Shown here: piece by piece, positions 45,428 to 55,247 of the stretch | Layout of the letters: each line of letters begins with the position of its first letter | Numbering within the stretch: the first letter of the stretch is position 1 | Origin: Paraglaciecola algarum | GTDB lineage: Bacteria; Pseudomonadota; Gammaproteobacteria; Enterobacterales; Alteromonadaceae | Direction of reading: 5' to 3' | NCBI RefSeq assembly: GCF_021532655.1 | Contig: NZ_JAKGAS010000003.1 | Coordinates: 1 to 64,000 of the forward strand | Length of the DNA: 64,000 nt | Made by a program: the position numbers and the translations under genes | Notes under the pieces: generated by a model | Databases searched by the model: none | Told to the model about the DNA's origin: nothing | What the model saw: only the letters and a program-made list of their open reading frames with translations

Positions 45428-46540
45428 ATGTCTTTGAAAATATTAGTATCCCATTACACTTTACAAGATAAAAGTTTACTAGCCTCTAAATGGACAAAAC
45501 TTTTTATAGGGTCACCAAATAGTGTATTTCTAGATTGGAATTGGATATCAGCTTGGCTGAATTCAATTCCATCAACACCAATAGTCATTGAAGCTAAAAT
45601 TAACGAACAATCAGTAGGTTTAGGACTACTATGTTCAAACACCAAACGAATACTATTTAATACCTTCGAAATTAAACAGTTATGGCTGCATAAGTATGGC
45701 GATGATGAAATAGATCAAACTTGGATTGAACACAACGACTTTTTATTGGACTCTAGTTATGAAGATGCTACGCGAGAAGCAATACTTAGCTATATAAAAA
45801 CTCAATTTGGTCGCTGGCATGAGTTTTACTTGGGGATGTCTCAGACTTCGATTCAGAAAAAATTCGAAGATGTATTGGGTTCGCCAAGAACCCTAGTCTC
45901 CTCGGCAGATTTTTCGGTTAATTTAGAAGAAATGCATGATGTAAATGACTACCTATCTTCATTATCAAAGAACACTCGCTCCCAGATAAACCGTTCAAAA
46001 AAACTACTCGCTCAACTTGGTACAGTCACTTTAGCTAGGGCGAAAACAACACAAGATAAACAAGTTTATTTTAAAAAACTAAGTCAACTCCATCAACAAA
46101 AATGGCGTCATACCGATTTAGGCAGCGGTTTTGATAACCCTGTTTTTGTAAACTTTCATAAAGCCCTTATTCTTGATGATATTAATAATAGTTATACCAA
46201 TATTTTTGCATTAGAATTAAATGGTGATGCGCTCGCTTTAGTTTATTTATTAAAAACAAACCATGGTTGGTATTTTTATTTGTCAGGTATACAGACTCAC
46301 CCAGATAACAAAATTAAAATTGGTTTATTGACCCATACACTGGTAATCGAGCAAGCCATCATACATGGTGTAAAGAAATATAGTTTCTTGGCAGGTGATG
46401 CGAGATACAAACAATCTATGAGCAACATTTCAGAGGAATATCAATCACTTGTTTGTTTTTCCAAATCATCAGGGTTACTTAAATTGATAGAGAAACTTCG
46501 TCAAATTAAACACATCATGACTCATTCTAGTACAGACTAA
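45428..46540 (+). CDS. GNAT-fold acyltransferase (BcsL/CelD-like)
   Basis: The protein contains a GNAT domain of the CelD/BcsL acetyltransferase group (LSSLSKNTRSQINRSKKLLAQ and LVYLLKTNHGWYFYLSGIQ; YKQSMSNISEEYQSL near the end). The start is set at ATG 45428 (about 370 residues); a TTG at 45392 directly after the prsT stop would add 12 residues but lacks a ribosome binding site. Such enzymes acylate sugars or aminoacyl groups during polysaccharide synthesis. It follows prsT almost without gap. Confidence 0.75.
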   Translation: MSLKILVSHYTLQDKSLLASKWTKLFIGSPNSVFLDWNWISAWLNSIPSTPIVIEAKINEQSVGLGLLCSNTKRILFNTFEIKQLWLHKYGDDEIDQTWIEHNDFLLDSSYEDATREAILSYIKTQFGRWHEFYLGMSQTSIQKKFEDVLGSPRTLVSSADFSVNLEEMHDVNDYLSSLSKNTRSQINRSKKLLAQLGTVTLARAKTTQDKQVYFKKLSQLHQQKWRHTDLGSGFDNPVFVNFHKALILDDINNSYTNIFALELNGDALALVYLLKTNHGWYFYLSGIQTHPDNKIKIGLLTHTLVIEQAIIHGVKKYSFLAGDARYKQSMSNISEEYQSLVCFSKSSGLLKLIEKLRQIKHIMTHSSTD

Positions 46541-46550
46541 GAGAACAAAC

Positions 46551-49112
46551 TTGCAAGAAATACGCATCCCAGTTACAGCATTCTGTAAACACAGCCCCCC
46601 CTTAGTACAGTTTGGTTTACCAATCCCTAACGGAATACTTAAATCATTTTCTCAAATGTCGGTAGAACTTGGAGGGGTAAAAATTGAAGCAAGTGCACAA
46701 GCAACATCTATGTGGCATGACAATAGTATTAAGTCATGTCACATTACAATTTACCCATCCGAAAAGACATTAGACAACCTCGAAGTAATTATTACTTCAG
46801 AGCAAATAAAGAACGCACCATCCATTGAAGACACGTTTTCACTAGATATTAGTCAACAACTTGTATGTTTTAAAACTGAACATACAGCTTTTAGCTACGA
46901 TTTGATGAACTGCTGTTTTGAGCTTTGTAATATAAATGGACTTAACACACAGCAAGGTTCAATTACTTTATCTGATTCAAATAATACAATATTAGTATCT
47001 AAAAACCTCAGTCTTCAAATAGTCAGAAAACAGTGTCTATTGACCAGTAAACATACAGATATTGAGTTAATAATCACAGGATCTTTTTCAGACCACAACG
47101 GTCAAGTGGATTGCCTATTTACCATCACCTTTGCTTTTTTCAATCATGGCCAAATACTTAACATTAAATACAATCTACACAACCCAAAAGCTGCAGAGCA
47201 TAAAGGTGGGCTATGGGATTTAGGTGACCCTAATTCATTTAATTTTAATAACTTAAGCCTTAAGTTAGACAATACTGAAGCCCAACCCTTAGAATATTCA
47301 ACTAGTCTGGATGAAGAACTGTCTTCCATAGAAAATGAGGCTATTTGTATCTCTCAGCACGCTAGTGGCGGGGATAATTGGCAAAGTCCTGTGCATGTGG
47401 ATAAATCAAATAAAGTTCCTCTTACAAAAAATGGATTTGATGTTACACAGCAAGACCAATTAATTGCAACTGGCTCTCGCGCAACACCTACATTACGCTT
47501 TGCAAACCGACTACAATTGACCCAAACACACTTTTGGCAAAATTTCCCATCATCAATAACCGCCCATAATCAGTCTATTAGTTTTGACTTTTTCCCTGCA
47601 CAAAAAGATTCATCTTACGAATTACAAGGTGGCGAAAAGAAAACTCACGAAATTTGGCTTTCAAGTATCGAGAACGATAATCTTGCCTGGGTGCACTCTC
47701 CAACTAGTGTAAAATTACCTGACACTTGGTTAACTAAAACGCATTTTGCACAGCTAATGTCATTTAGCAGTGTGCCACCAAACTGGCAAACACTTATCAA
47801 TAATAGTTTAGATAGCAATCACAATTTCTTTGAAAAGCGTGAGCAACTAGATGAATTTGGCTGGCGAAATTTTGGTGATTTATATGCAGATCACGAAACA
47901 GCAGAGCATACGGGTAAAGATATTTTCGTCTCTCATTACAATAATCAATATGACCCAGTTTTAGGTTTTTTAAAACAATACTTACACTCTGGCGATAACC
48001 GATGGTTTGAACTAGCAGACGATTTAGCTAAACATGTTGTTGATATAGATATTTATCACACCCAAAAAGATAAAGTTGAATACAACGGTGGGCTATTTTG
48101 GCATACCGATCATTATCTACAGGCTTACACATCTTCACACAGATCTTATTCTCAGCATCAGCCCAGTGATGCATACCAAGACCATGCTGGCGGTGGAGGG
48201 CCAGGAGGCCAACATTGCTATACCACTGGGTTAGCCATGCACTATATGTTGACCGCCAGTGAACCATCTAAACAAGCGGTATTGACATTAACAAATTGGA
48301 TCACTCACGTTTATGAAAGTTCAGGCACATGTTTAGAATTATTATTAGCATTTAAAAATAGAAGTTTAGCCGGTTTTAAAAATCATTTTACTGGACAATA
48401 TCCATTAGACAGAGGTACGGCTAATTACGTTATTGCTCTACTAGACAGTTTTGAATTAACCCAAGAACAAGATTATTTACATCGAGCTGAGCATGTTTTA
48501 AAGAACTCTTTTCATCCTAACGAAGATATCAATAGTCGAAATTTAGAAGACGTAGAAAACACTTGGTTTTACACAGTATTACTACAAGCTGTGTGTAAAT
48601 ACTTAGCCATAAAAGAAAGCATGCATCAACTAGATGACTACTTTTATTATTGCCGCGATAGTTTACTTAACTTTGCTCGTTGGATGACAGTGTATGAAAA
48701 TCCCTATTTAGAAAAGCCTGATATTTTAGAATACCCCAATGACACATGGACAGCACAGGACTTACGTAAAGTACAAATTTTTGCGGCGGCTTATTATTAT
48801 AGCCCAATTGAAAATATAGTATTTTTAAATAAAGCTAAGTATTTTCAAGATGATATACTGAATAGACTTAACAGTTCAGCCACCAAAACGTATACTCGTA
48901 TTATGGTTTTAATTTTACAAAACTATGGTTTTTTAGACTTGTACAAAAATAAACTAGAAATCTCACCTTATAAACAAGTCAATTTTAATTGGCCAAAAGC
49001 TGAGTATGAAAAAAAATCACTTTTATCTGGTGCTTTAACACAATTGTTAAAAAGGCTAAGTAAATTATCGATTAAGAGCGAAGTTAATTGGCTCAAAAAA
49101 CGACTAAACTAA
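46551..49112 (+). CDS. Large YetA/PcRGLX-like RIFT-barrel protein
   Basis: The 853-residue protein starts with a beta-rich domain (about 1-300) like the RIFT-barrel of YetA/exo-rhamnogalacturonan-lyase-like proteins (VTAFCKHSPPLVQFGLPIP, MWHDNSIKSCHI). The middle and C-terminal half are helical with His/Trp/Tyr clusters (HTDHYLQAYTSSHRSYS, DHAGGGGPGGQHCYTTGLA, WTAQDLRKVQIFAAAYYY), resembling an (alpha/alpha) barrel of lyases or hydrolases. No signal peptide. The start is TTG at 46551 with AAGAGA upstream. It may trim or edit the polysaccharide. Family call moderate. Confidence 0.6.
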   Translation: MQEIRIPVTAFCKHSPPLVQFGLPIPNGILKSFSQMSVELGGVKIEASAQATSMWHDNSIKSCHITIYPSEKTLDNLEVIITSEQIKNAPSIEDTFSLDISQQLVCFKTEHTAFSYDLMNCCFELCNINGLNTQQGSITLSDSNNTILVSKNLSLQIVRKQCLLTSKHTDIELIITGSFSDHNGQVDCLFTITFAFFNHGQILNIKYNLHNPKAAEHKGGLWDLGDPNSFNFNNLSLKLDNTEAQPLEYSTSLDEELSSIENEAICISQHASGGDNWQSPVHVDKSNKVPLTKNGFDVTQQDQLIATGSRATPTLRFANRLQLTQTHFWQNFPSSITAHNQSISFDFFPAQKDSSYELQGGEKKTHEIWLSSIENDNLAWVHSPTSVKLPDTWLTKTHFAQLMSFSSVPPNWQTLINNSLDSNHNFFEKREQLDEFGWRNFGDLYADHETAEHTGKDIFVSHYNNQYDPVLGFLKQYLHSGDNRWFELADDLAKHVVDIDIYHTQKDKVEYNGGLFWHTDHYLQAYTSSHRSYSQHQPSDAYQDHAGGGGPGGQHCYTTGLAMHYMLTASEPSKQAVLTLTNWITHVYESSGTCLELLLAFKNRSLAGFKNHFTGQYPLDRGTANYVIALLDSFELTQEQDYLHRAEHVLKNSFHPNEDINSRNLEDVENTWFYTVLLQAVCKYLAIKESMHQLDDYFYYCRDSLLNFARWMTVYENPYLEKPDILEYPNDTWTAQDLRKVQIFAAAYYYSPIENIVFLNKAKYFQDDILNRLNSSATKTYTRIMVLILQNYGFLDLYKNKLEISPYKQVNFNWPKAEYEKKSLLSGALTQLLKRLSKLSIKSEVNWLKKRLN

Positions 49113-49127
49113 TAGGGCAATCTGAAC

Positions 49128-50078
49128 TTGGCTAACGTGTCTTTTATTATTCCCCATAAGGGCAGGTTTGAAATGTTGCTCCAAACAATTGAGTCTGTCA
49201 ATAAACAGGATTTTGACTTATCTCAGGTTGAAATTATTGTGGTCAGTCAAACCCCTAGTATTCAAGAGGTAGAATTTCCAACTCTCAATGTCGACCTAAG
49301 CGTTATTATTAGACCTGAATCAGACACTATATCTGCCTTACGAAATTATGGAGTCAAAGAATCTTCTGGTGAATATCTCGCATTTCTAGATGCAGACATT
49401 TATTTATCTGCCAACTGGATACAAAGCATGCTGAGTGAATTGCAAAGCACATCATCAAGAATTATCACCAGCGCCGTACAAATATGTGAACCTTCAGCTC
49501 CTTCGCTTGAAAAAATTAGAACCCATTTAAGTAATGCAGAAATAGATGTAGATGTGAACTTTTTACCCGGCCGAAACTTATTTATGACGACAGAATCCTT
49601 CCATAAAGTCGGCGGCTTCCCTGAACATTTAGTTACTTGTGAAGATTATTTTTTTACTGACAAAGCCGCTAAACTAGGCTCCTTATTTTACACTTCAAAA
49701 GCGAATTATATTCACTTAGGTGAAGATAAAGAGCTAGGCTCGATGTTTTCTAAAGAGATATGGCGCGGACAATCCAACCTACAATCTTTGCAAGGTAGAA
49801 ACATTCCACTACGAGAATGGCCAAGCTTAATTGTGCCACCAGCAATATTTGCTTGTTTGATATCAGCTTGTTTCTTTCTACTTTTAGGTTTACAAAATGC
49901 TTCGTTAACTTTCTTATTACTCGCTCTAATTCCTGTAACCGCGTATACATTGAGGCTCTGGCGTATAGCAAAAAGTGATGTAACCATTGGTAATATACTG
50001 CTATTTTATGCTTGCTACTTTCCGGCTCGAGCATTAGGCACCTTTGTTGGTGTGTTCAAAACAATTAAAGTTAAATAA
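49128..50078 (+). CDS. Glycosyltransferase family 2
   Basis: The 316-residue GT-A enzyme has VSFIIPHKGRFEML at the N-terminus, ESVNKQDFDLSQVEIIVVSQ, the metal-binding YLAFLDADIYLS and a downstream acidic site VTCEDYFFT. The C-terminal 80 residues include two membrane helices (PPAIFACLISACFFLLLG and LTFLLLALIPVTAY), placing it at the inner membrane. Start TTG at 49128, with AGGG about 10 nt upstream; GTG 49137 is an alternative. Sugar specificity unknown. It lies 15 nt after the RIFT-barrel gene. Confidence 0.87.
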   Translation: MANVSFIIPHKGRFEMLLQTIESVNKQDFDLSQVEIIVVSQTPSIQEVEFPTLNVDLSVIIRPESDTISALRNYGVKESSGEYLAFLDADIYLSANWIQSMLSELQSTSSRIITSAVQICEPSAPSLEKIRTHLSNAEIDVDVNFLPGRNLFMTTESFHKVGGFPEHLVTCEDYFFTDKAAKLGSLFYTSKANYIHLGEDKELGSMFSKEIWRGQSNLQSLQGRNIPLREWPSLIVPPAIFACLISACFFLLLGLQNASLTFLLLALIPVTAYTLRLWRIAKSDVTIGNILLFYACYFPARALGTFVGVFKTIKVK

Positions 50079-50092
50079 ATCTGAAATTAGAA

Positions 50093-51208
50093 ATGAATAA
50101 AAAAATTAACGTATTACAGTTCATCTGCCCAACAGGTTTTTATGGTGCTGAACGTTGGGTACTTGCTTTAGCCAAGCATCTAGACACTAGCGAGATAAAC
50201 TGTGAACTTGCGGTCACCATGGAGCCAGAACAACAAGAACTAGAGCTGGTCAAAGAATATAACAAGCTTGGTTTACCTAGCCATATAGTGCCAATGAAAA
50301 ATAAGTTTGATTTATCGGCAATCAATCGACTTGTAGGCTTAGTTAAAAAAAATAACATACACATTATTCATACCCATGGTTACAAGTCCGACATTATTGG
50401 CGTTCTTGCGGCTAAAAAAGCTGGAATAAAATGTATCGTCACCCCCCATGGTTTTGAAAACGCCAAAGATATAAAATTAAGAACATTTATTTGGCTCGGC
50501 TGTCAGGCCATGAAATTTGGCCATTATGTAGTGCCTTTATCTCAACAATTATTAGCTGATTGCAAACGAATGGGCGTTAAATCGTCAAAAACAGTGTATA
50601 TCCAAAATGGCGTCGACCTTTCTGAGGTGGAACAAACTGTCTTTCCTGTAAGAGAAAATCCACAAGAAAAACGCATTGGTTTTGTGGGTCAAATGATCAG
50701 TCGCAAGAATATCTTTGATTTATTAGATGTATTTAACAGTGTACACGCTAAACATCCCAATACACGGCTGATATTATTGGGTGATGGAGACGCAAGAATA
50801 GAGCTTGAGAAATATGCTCAAACACTAAAAAGTCACTCACACATAGAGTTTTTAGGCTTTAGAGATGACAGACTAAGCTTACTAAAGTCATTTGACTTAT
50901 TTGCCATGACCTCAACCCTTGAAGGCATACCACGCTGTTTAATGGAAGCGGCAGCGGCTAATATTCCCGTTGCAGCCTACGATATTCCGGGAATTGATCA
51001 AATTATCAAGCATAATGATACTGGATTATTGGCTACACTGGGCGACAAAAAGACTCTAGAAGCTCAGTGGGAAATCATATTATTTAATTCAAAGGAAGCT
51101 GCTAGGTTAGCCAGTAATGCCAAAGAATATGTATATCAACATTATTCAGCCAATCGAATGGCAGAAGAATACAGCTCACTATTTAAAACCTGTTTAGGAC
51201 AAACATAA
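50093..51208 (+). CDS. Glycosyltransferase family 4 (GT1/GT4 type)
   Basis: The 371-residue GT-B enzyme has ICPTGFYGAERWVLALAKHL near the start, IHIIHTHGYKSDIIG, IGFVGQMISRKNIFDLL at the second-domain start, and the nucleotide-sugar motif STLEGIPRCLMEAAAANIPV. It uses a retaining mechanism in the known family. It is followed by the deacetylase gene with a one-base TAATG overlap, so translation is coupled. Confidence 0.9.
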   Translation: MNKKINVLQFICPTGFYGAERWVLALAKHLDTSEINCELAVTMEPEQQELELVKEYNKLGLPSHIVPMKNKFDLSAINRLVGLVKKNNIHIIHTHGYKSDIIGVLAAKKAGIKCIVTPHGFENAKDIKLRTFIWLGCQAMKFGHYVVPLSQQLLADCKRMGVKSSKTVYIQNGVDLSEVEQTVFPVRENPQEKRIGFVGQMISRKNIFDLLDVFNSVHAKHPNTRLILLGDGDARIELEKYAQTLKSHSHIEFLGFRDDRLSLLKSFDLFAMTSTLEGIPRCLMEAAAANIPVAAYDIPGIDQIIKHNDTGLLATLGDKKTLEAQWEIILFNSKEAARLASNAKEYVYQHYSANRMAEEYSSLFKTCLGQT

Positions 51209-52227
51209 TGCCAAAGGCCGAAAAGGATAAACAGCCGATTTTATTTGTAATTTCAATTGACACTGAAGAAGAGTGGGACTGGTCAGGGCCTTTCCCGCAA
51301 AAACATGCAAGTGTGCAAAATATAATTCAGGTGCCTGAATTTCATAATTCCATGACATCTTTAGGGGTTAGACCAACCTACTTTGTTGATTACGCAGTGC
51401 TTGAAACCGATAGTTCAATTGAAAACATGCGCCGGGTCTACGCTCAAAGTAATTGTGAAATAGGTGCTCATTTACACCCTTGGTGTAATCCTCCTTATTT
51501 TGAACATGTTGGTGAAGCAGAATCACATGTTGTCAATTTACCCATTGATGAGGTCAAACAAAAGCTAGAGATACTCGTAAATAAAATAAAAAGTACTCTC
51601 GATGTCACACCAAAGTCTTTTAGGACAGGTAGATGGGGCATTGATGGAAAAGTCATGAATTTACTATTAGAAAATGGCTTTGATGTTGACTCTAGTGTTT
51701 ACCCATTCTACCAAAATGAATTTTTTGGATGTTTAGGGGCACCAGCAGCTCCTTATTGGCCTGATTTATCTAACCCTCTTGCAGTATCGACACAAAGAAA
51801 AATATACGAAATACCAGTTACAGTAGGTTTTAATAGACAAAACTTTGATTTAAGTAATAAGATCCACTCTTTATTTACACAATCAAGTTTAAGTTGGACA
51901 CGCTTTAATGGTTTAGCATGGCACACCAAATTATTGAGAAAAAACTATCTTTGCCCAGAGTTGTCGTCAGTCACAGACATGACAAAGTTGTGCGATATGG
52001 TGATTAGTAAAAATTACCCCGTATTACATATGTACATGCATAGCTCTAGCTTGTTAAATAATAAGAATAATTTAATTGGTCAAGACAATGCTTTTAACCA
52101 TATATGTGGTTCCATAGAGCAAGTCGTTAATTATCTAAAAAGTCGCTATGAAATAGAGTTTTGTACTATTTCTGAAGCAGCTAAAAATCTACAAAATAGG
52201 TCGCGATATTCAAATAATGAAGTATAA
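51208..52227 (+). CDS. Polysaccharide deacetylase-like protein
   Basis: The 339-residue protein has a NodB-like fold signature FVISIDTEEEWDWSG (acidic residues of the metal site), IGAHLHPWCNPPYFE (His site), RTGRWGIDGKVM and HMYMHSSSL near the end. It likely removes acetyl groups from a polysaccharide or processes a sugar intermediate. Similar deacetylases accompany exosortase A loci. Its ATG overlaps the upstream glycosyltransferase stop, and its end overlaps the FemAB gene by 11 nt. Confidence 0.83.
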   Translation: MPKAEKDKQPILFVISIDTEEEWDWSGPFPQKHASVQNIIQVPEFHNSMTSLGVRPTYFVDYAVLETDSSIENMRRVYAQSNCEIGAHLHPWCNPPYFEHVGEAESHVVNLPIDEVKQKLEILVNKIKSTLDVTPKSFRTGRWGIDGKVMNLLLENGFDVDSSVYPFYQNEFFGCLGAPAAPYWPDLSNPLAVSTQRKIYEIPVTVGFNRQNFDLSNKIHSLFTQSSLSWTRFNGLAWHTKLLRKNYLCPELSSVTDMTKLCDMVISKNYPVLHMYMHSSSLLNNKNNLIGQDNAFNHICGSIEQVVNYLKSRYEIEFCTISEAAKNLQNRSRYSNNEV

Positions 52228-53281
52228 AATTGTTCAAGCCTCACACCAGTTAGAAACCGACTGGGACACATATGTTGAATCTCACAAGTATGCCACGCCA
52301 TATCATAGGTTTGCTTGGCTAAAATCTGTTGAACAAGCCTATCAACACAATAATGTTAGCCTATTAGCGTATGATCAAGATGAAGTAGTCGGTGTTTTAC
52401 CTTGCATAAAAATGCAACGGCCTTTGGCAAAATCGAAATATTGCTCTTTACCTTTTTGTGATTTAGGTTACGGCTTAGCCGACAATGACGACATATTAAA
52501 AGCATTGCAGGCCCAAGCAAAACAATCGCTAGACAATATTGGCGGCAATATATTTGAATACCGCGACTCTCAGCAAGACTTTACCGACTCTTGTGCGCCA
52601 GGCGCAAAGGTACGCATGTTATTGCCACTCCCTGATACCGCAGAGGAGTTAATGGCTAGCTTTAAATCTAAATTACGTAGTCAAGTTCGTAAGTCAGAGA
52701 AAAACGGACTGACCTTCACCATTGCCAATAACCAAAAGCAAATAAATGATTTTTATAATATATTTTCTATAAATATGCGTAAACTCGGCTCACCAGTTCA
52801 TGCTAAACAATGGTTTGAGTCATTATTTAAAAACTACGCTGATAATATATTCTTATCTGTGGTGTACACAGGTGATATAGCGATTGGTGCTGGGGTCATC
52901 ATTCGTAACAAGTATTCAATGGCTATTCCATGGGCATCAACCGTAGCTGATTACAATAAATTAGCCCCCAATATGATGCTCTACTGGTCTTTGCTAAAAC
53001 ACTCTTGTGATTTGGGGTGCAAAGAATTCGACTTTGGTCGTTCTTCGTTTGGTGAAGGTACCTTTAAATTTAAACAGCAGTGGGGCGCAAAAGCTAAAGC
53101 CCTATCTTGGTCAAATTTAATGTCTCTACAAGCTAGCCCAAGTATTCAAGATGAAGATGAAAATCAAGCTCAAACATCATCGGGTAAAATCAGGCCACTG
53201 GTTGAGAACATATGGGCAAAACTGCCGCTTGGAGTCACGACTACGCTAGGCCCCAAAATACGCAGACATATTAGTCTGTAA
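52217..53281 (+). CDS. FemAB-family PEP-CTERM system-associated protein
   Basis: The 354-residue GNAT-fold protein of the FemAB type has SHKYATPYHRFAWLKSVEQ, a VGVLPCIKM segment, SFKSKLRSQVRKSEKNGL and WASTVADYNKLAPNMMLYW. FemAB proteins transfer aminoacyl groups; the exosortase-linked subgroup is always in such loci, but its acceptor is unknown. It overlaps the deacetylase by 11 nt and precedes the amidotransferase gene by 36 nt. Confidence 0.87.
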   Translation: MKYKIVQASHQLETDWDTYVESHKYATPYHRFAWLKSVEQAYQHNNVSLLAYDQDEVVGVLPCIKMQRPLAKSKYCSLPFCDLGYGLADNDDILKALQAQAKQSLDNIGGNIFEYRDSQQDFTDSCAPGAKVRMLLPLPDTAEELMASFKSKLRSQVRKSEKNGLTFTIANNQKQINDFYNIFSINMRKLGSPVHAKQWFESLFKNYADNIFLSVVYTGDIAIGAGVIIRNKYSMAIPWASTVADYNKLAPNMMLYWSLLKHSCDLGCKEFDFGRSSFGEGTFKFKQQWGAKAKALSWSNLMSLQASPSIQDEDENQAQTSSGKIRPLVENIWAKLPLGVTTTLGPKIRRHISL

Positions 53282-53317
53282 ACCCATTTAATATTAAGAA
53301 AACAGGGATCAACAAGA

Positions 53318-55225
53318 ATGTGCGGAATTGCTGGCTTCACCCATTTTTTGGGAAATATGGGCGATAAACAAACCCTAAAAAACATGGGGGATAGTATTTA
53401 CCATAGGGGGCCTGATGCCGGAGCAGAGTATATTGATGACTGCATTGGTTTAGCCCACCGCAGGTTAGCAATTATTGACTTATCTGAAGCTGGCGTGCAA
53501 CCTATGACCTCCCACGATGGTCGATATATCATTGTATTTAATGGTGAAATTTACAATTACCAAACAATCAGAGATGAATTAAGCAAGCAAGGATACCCCT
53601 TCAAAACTCATACCGACACTGAAGTGATTTTGGCATTATACGCCAGCCAGGGCGAAAAAATGTTAGCCCAATTAAACGGCATGTTTACCTTTGCGTTGTG
53701 GGATACCGTTGATAAAACCTTAATGATTGCTCGGGATCGAATGGGCAAAAAACCACTTTATTATTTACAAACAGAAAATCAGTTTGCTTTTGCTTCAGAA
53801 ATAAAAGCACTTTTAACTTTACCTAATGTACCTAAAGATATTCGTTTAGATGCTGTGCACGACTTCTTTGCGTACCAATACATTCCAGATCCTAAAACGA
53901 TATTTACCCACATACATAAGTTACCTCCAGGCCATTTTATGATGGTATCAAAGGATGAAATAAAGACAGAACAATATTGGGATGTAAGCTTCGCACACAC
54001 AAGTAACAAAAGTGAAAAAGAACTCACCGAAGAGTTATATGCACTAGCCACCGAAAAAACTAAAGATCGCATGGTCAGTGACGTACCACTAGGTGCTTTT
54101 TTAAGTGGCGGTATTGATTCTAGTGGCGTAGTCGCCATGATGGCTAAAAACTCTGACACCCAAGTTAAGACCTGCTCGATAGGCTTTGATGATAAAAAGT
54201 TTAATGAAACTGAATTTGCTCAAGTAGTCGCCGACCAATACAATACAGAACATTTTGAATTTACCGTGCATCAAAATGTAAAAGACAACTTAGAGCACAT
54301 AGTGTCATTTTTTGATGAACCTTTTGCCGATCCATCGTTAGTTCCCACTTACTTTGTTTCAGAACTAGCCCGTTCTGAAGTCACAGTCGCCATAGCTGGT
54401 GATGGCGGTGACGAGGTTTTTGCTGGTTACGAAAAATATACCACTGACGATATAGAAAATCGTCTACGCAATAAGTTTCCAACTGTTTTAAGGAAAAAGG
54501 TATTTCCGTCCTTAGCCAACCTATTTGCTAAAAGTGAATTACCAATTTTCCGTAAAGCAAAGTCACTGTTTTATAGCTTAAGCCTAGATCCTGCCATGGG
54601 TTTTTATGTGACCAATTCTCAAATTGAAGACAGGTTATGGAGCAAATTAGCCAATCAAGAGACCTTGGATAAATTAGGGAGTTATCACCCTTCAGGTATT
54701 ACAGTTGATACATACAATATGGCCGACGGCAAAGACCACTTATCTAAAATTTTATATACCGATATGAAAACTTATTTGCCTGGTGGCATACTAGTTAAAG
54801 TAGATAGAATGAGCATGGCTAACTCACTAGAAGTCAGAGCGCCATTGTTAGACAAAGAAGTGGTAGAATTTTCGGCCACCCTGCCCTCGTCATTAAAATT
54901 TAATAATGGTGAAAAAAAATACATTCTAAAAGAAACCTTTAAACCTGTATTACCTCACGATATTTTATATCGTAAAAAAATGGGATTCTCGGTACCTTTA
55001 GCCACATGGCTAAGAGGTGAAATAAAAGATCTCACCCAAGAGTACCTATTTATAAAATCTGACGGTATCCAACAGTTTTTTAATATGGATGTAGTTAAAG
55101 AGTTATGGCAACAACACCAGCAATCCAAGGCCGATCACTCCACTGTATTATGGAGCATGTTAATGTTCCAAATGTGGTGGTTTACGTATATTCAGCAACC
55201 TGAGTTAAAAGTATTGGTTAAGTAA
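53318..55225 (+). CDS. Asparagine-synthase-like amidotransferase, exosortase-associated
   Basis: The 635-residue protein has a class II glutaminase domain with nucleophile Cys2 (MCGIAGF), YHRGPDAG, FNGEIYNY and HTDTEVILALYA. A synthetase domain follows with the ATP P-loop FLSGGIDSSGVVAMM and AGDGGDEVFAGYEKY. The layout equals AsnB, but its place among FemAB, deacetylase and glycosyltransferase genes fits exosortase A-system amidotransferases, which may aminate a sugar or acid. Free asparagine synthesis cannot be excluded. Confidence 0.88.
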   Translation: MCGIAGFTHFLGNMGDKQTLKNMGDSIYHRGPDAGAEYIDDCIGLAHRRLAIIDLSEAGVQPMTSHDGRYIIVFNGEIYNYQTIRDELSKQGYPFKTHTDTEVILALYASQGEKMLAQLNGMFTFALWDTVDKTLMIARDRMGKKPLYYLQTENQFAFASEIKALLTLPNVPKDIRLDAVHDFFAYQYIPDPKTIFTHIHKLPPGHFMMVSKDEIKTEQYWDVSFAHTSNKSEKELTEELYALATEKTKDRMVSDVPLGAFLSGGIDSSGVVAMMAKNSDTQVKTCSIGFDDKKFNETEFAQVVADQYNTEHFEFTVHQNVKDNLEHIVSFFDEPFADPSLVPTYFVSELARSEVTVAIAGDGGDEVFAGYEKYTTDDIENRLRNKFPTVLRKKVFPSLANLFAKSELPIFRKAKSLFYSLSLDPAMGFYVTNSQIEDRLWSKLANQETLDKLGSYHPSGITVDTYNMADGKDHLSKILYTDMKTYLPGGILVKVDRMSMANSLEVRAPLLDKEVVEFSATLPSSLKFNNGEKKYILKETFKPVLPHDILYRKKMGFSVPLATWLRGEIKDLTQEYLFIKSDGIQQFFNMDVVKELWQQHQQSKADHSTVLWSMLMFQMWWFTYIQQPELKVLVK

Positions 55226-55247
55226 AGGCACAGCTGAAAGGATTAAG

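Noticed and set aside
53318..55225. Housekeeping asparagine synthetase B as the definite identity
   Set aside because: Sequence architecture fits, but its position among exosortase-type genes makes a polysaccharide-linked amidotransferase more likely; left as the alternative.
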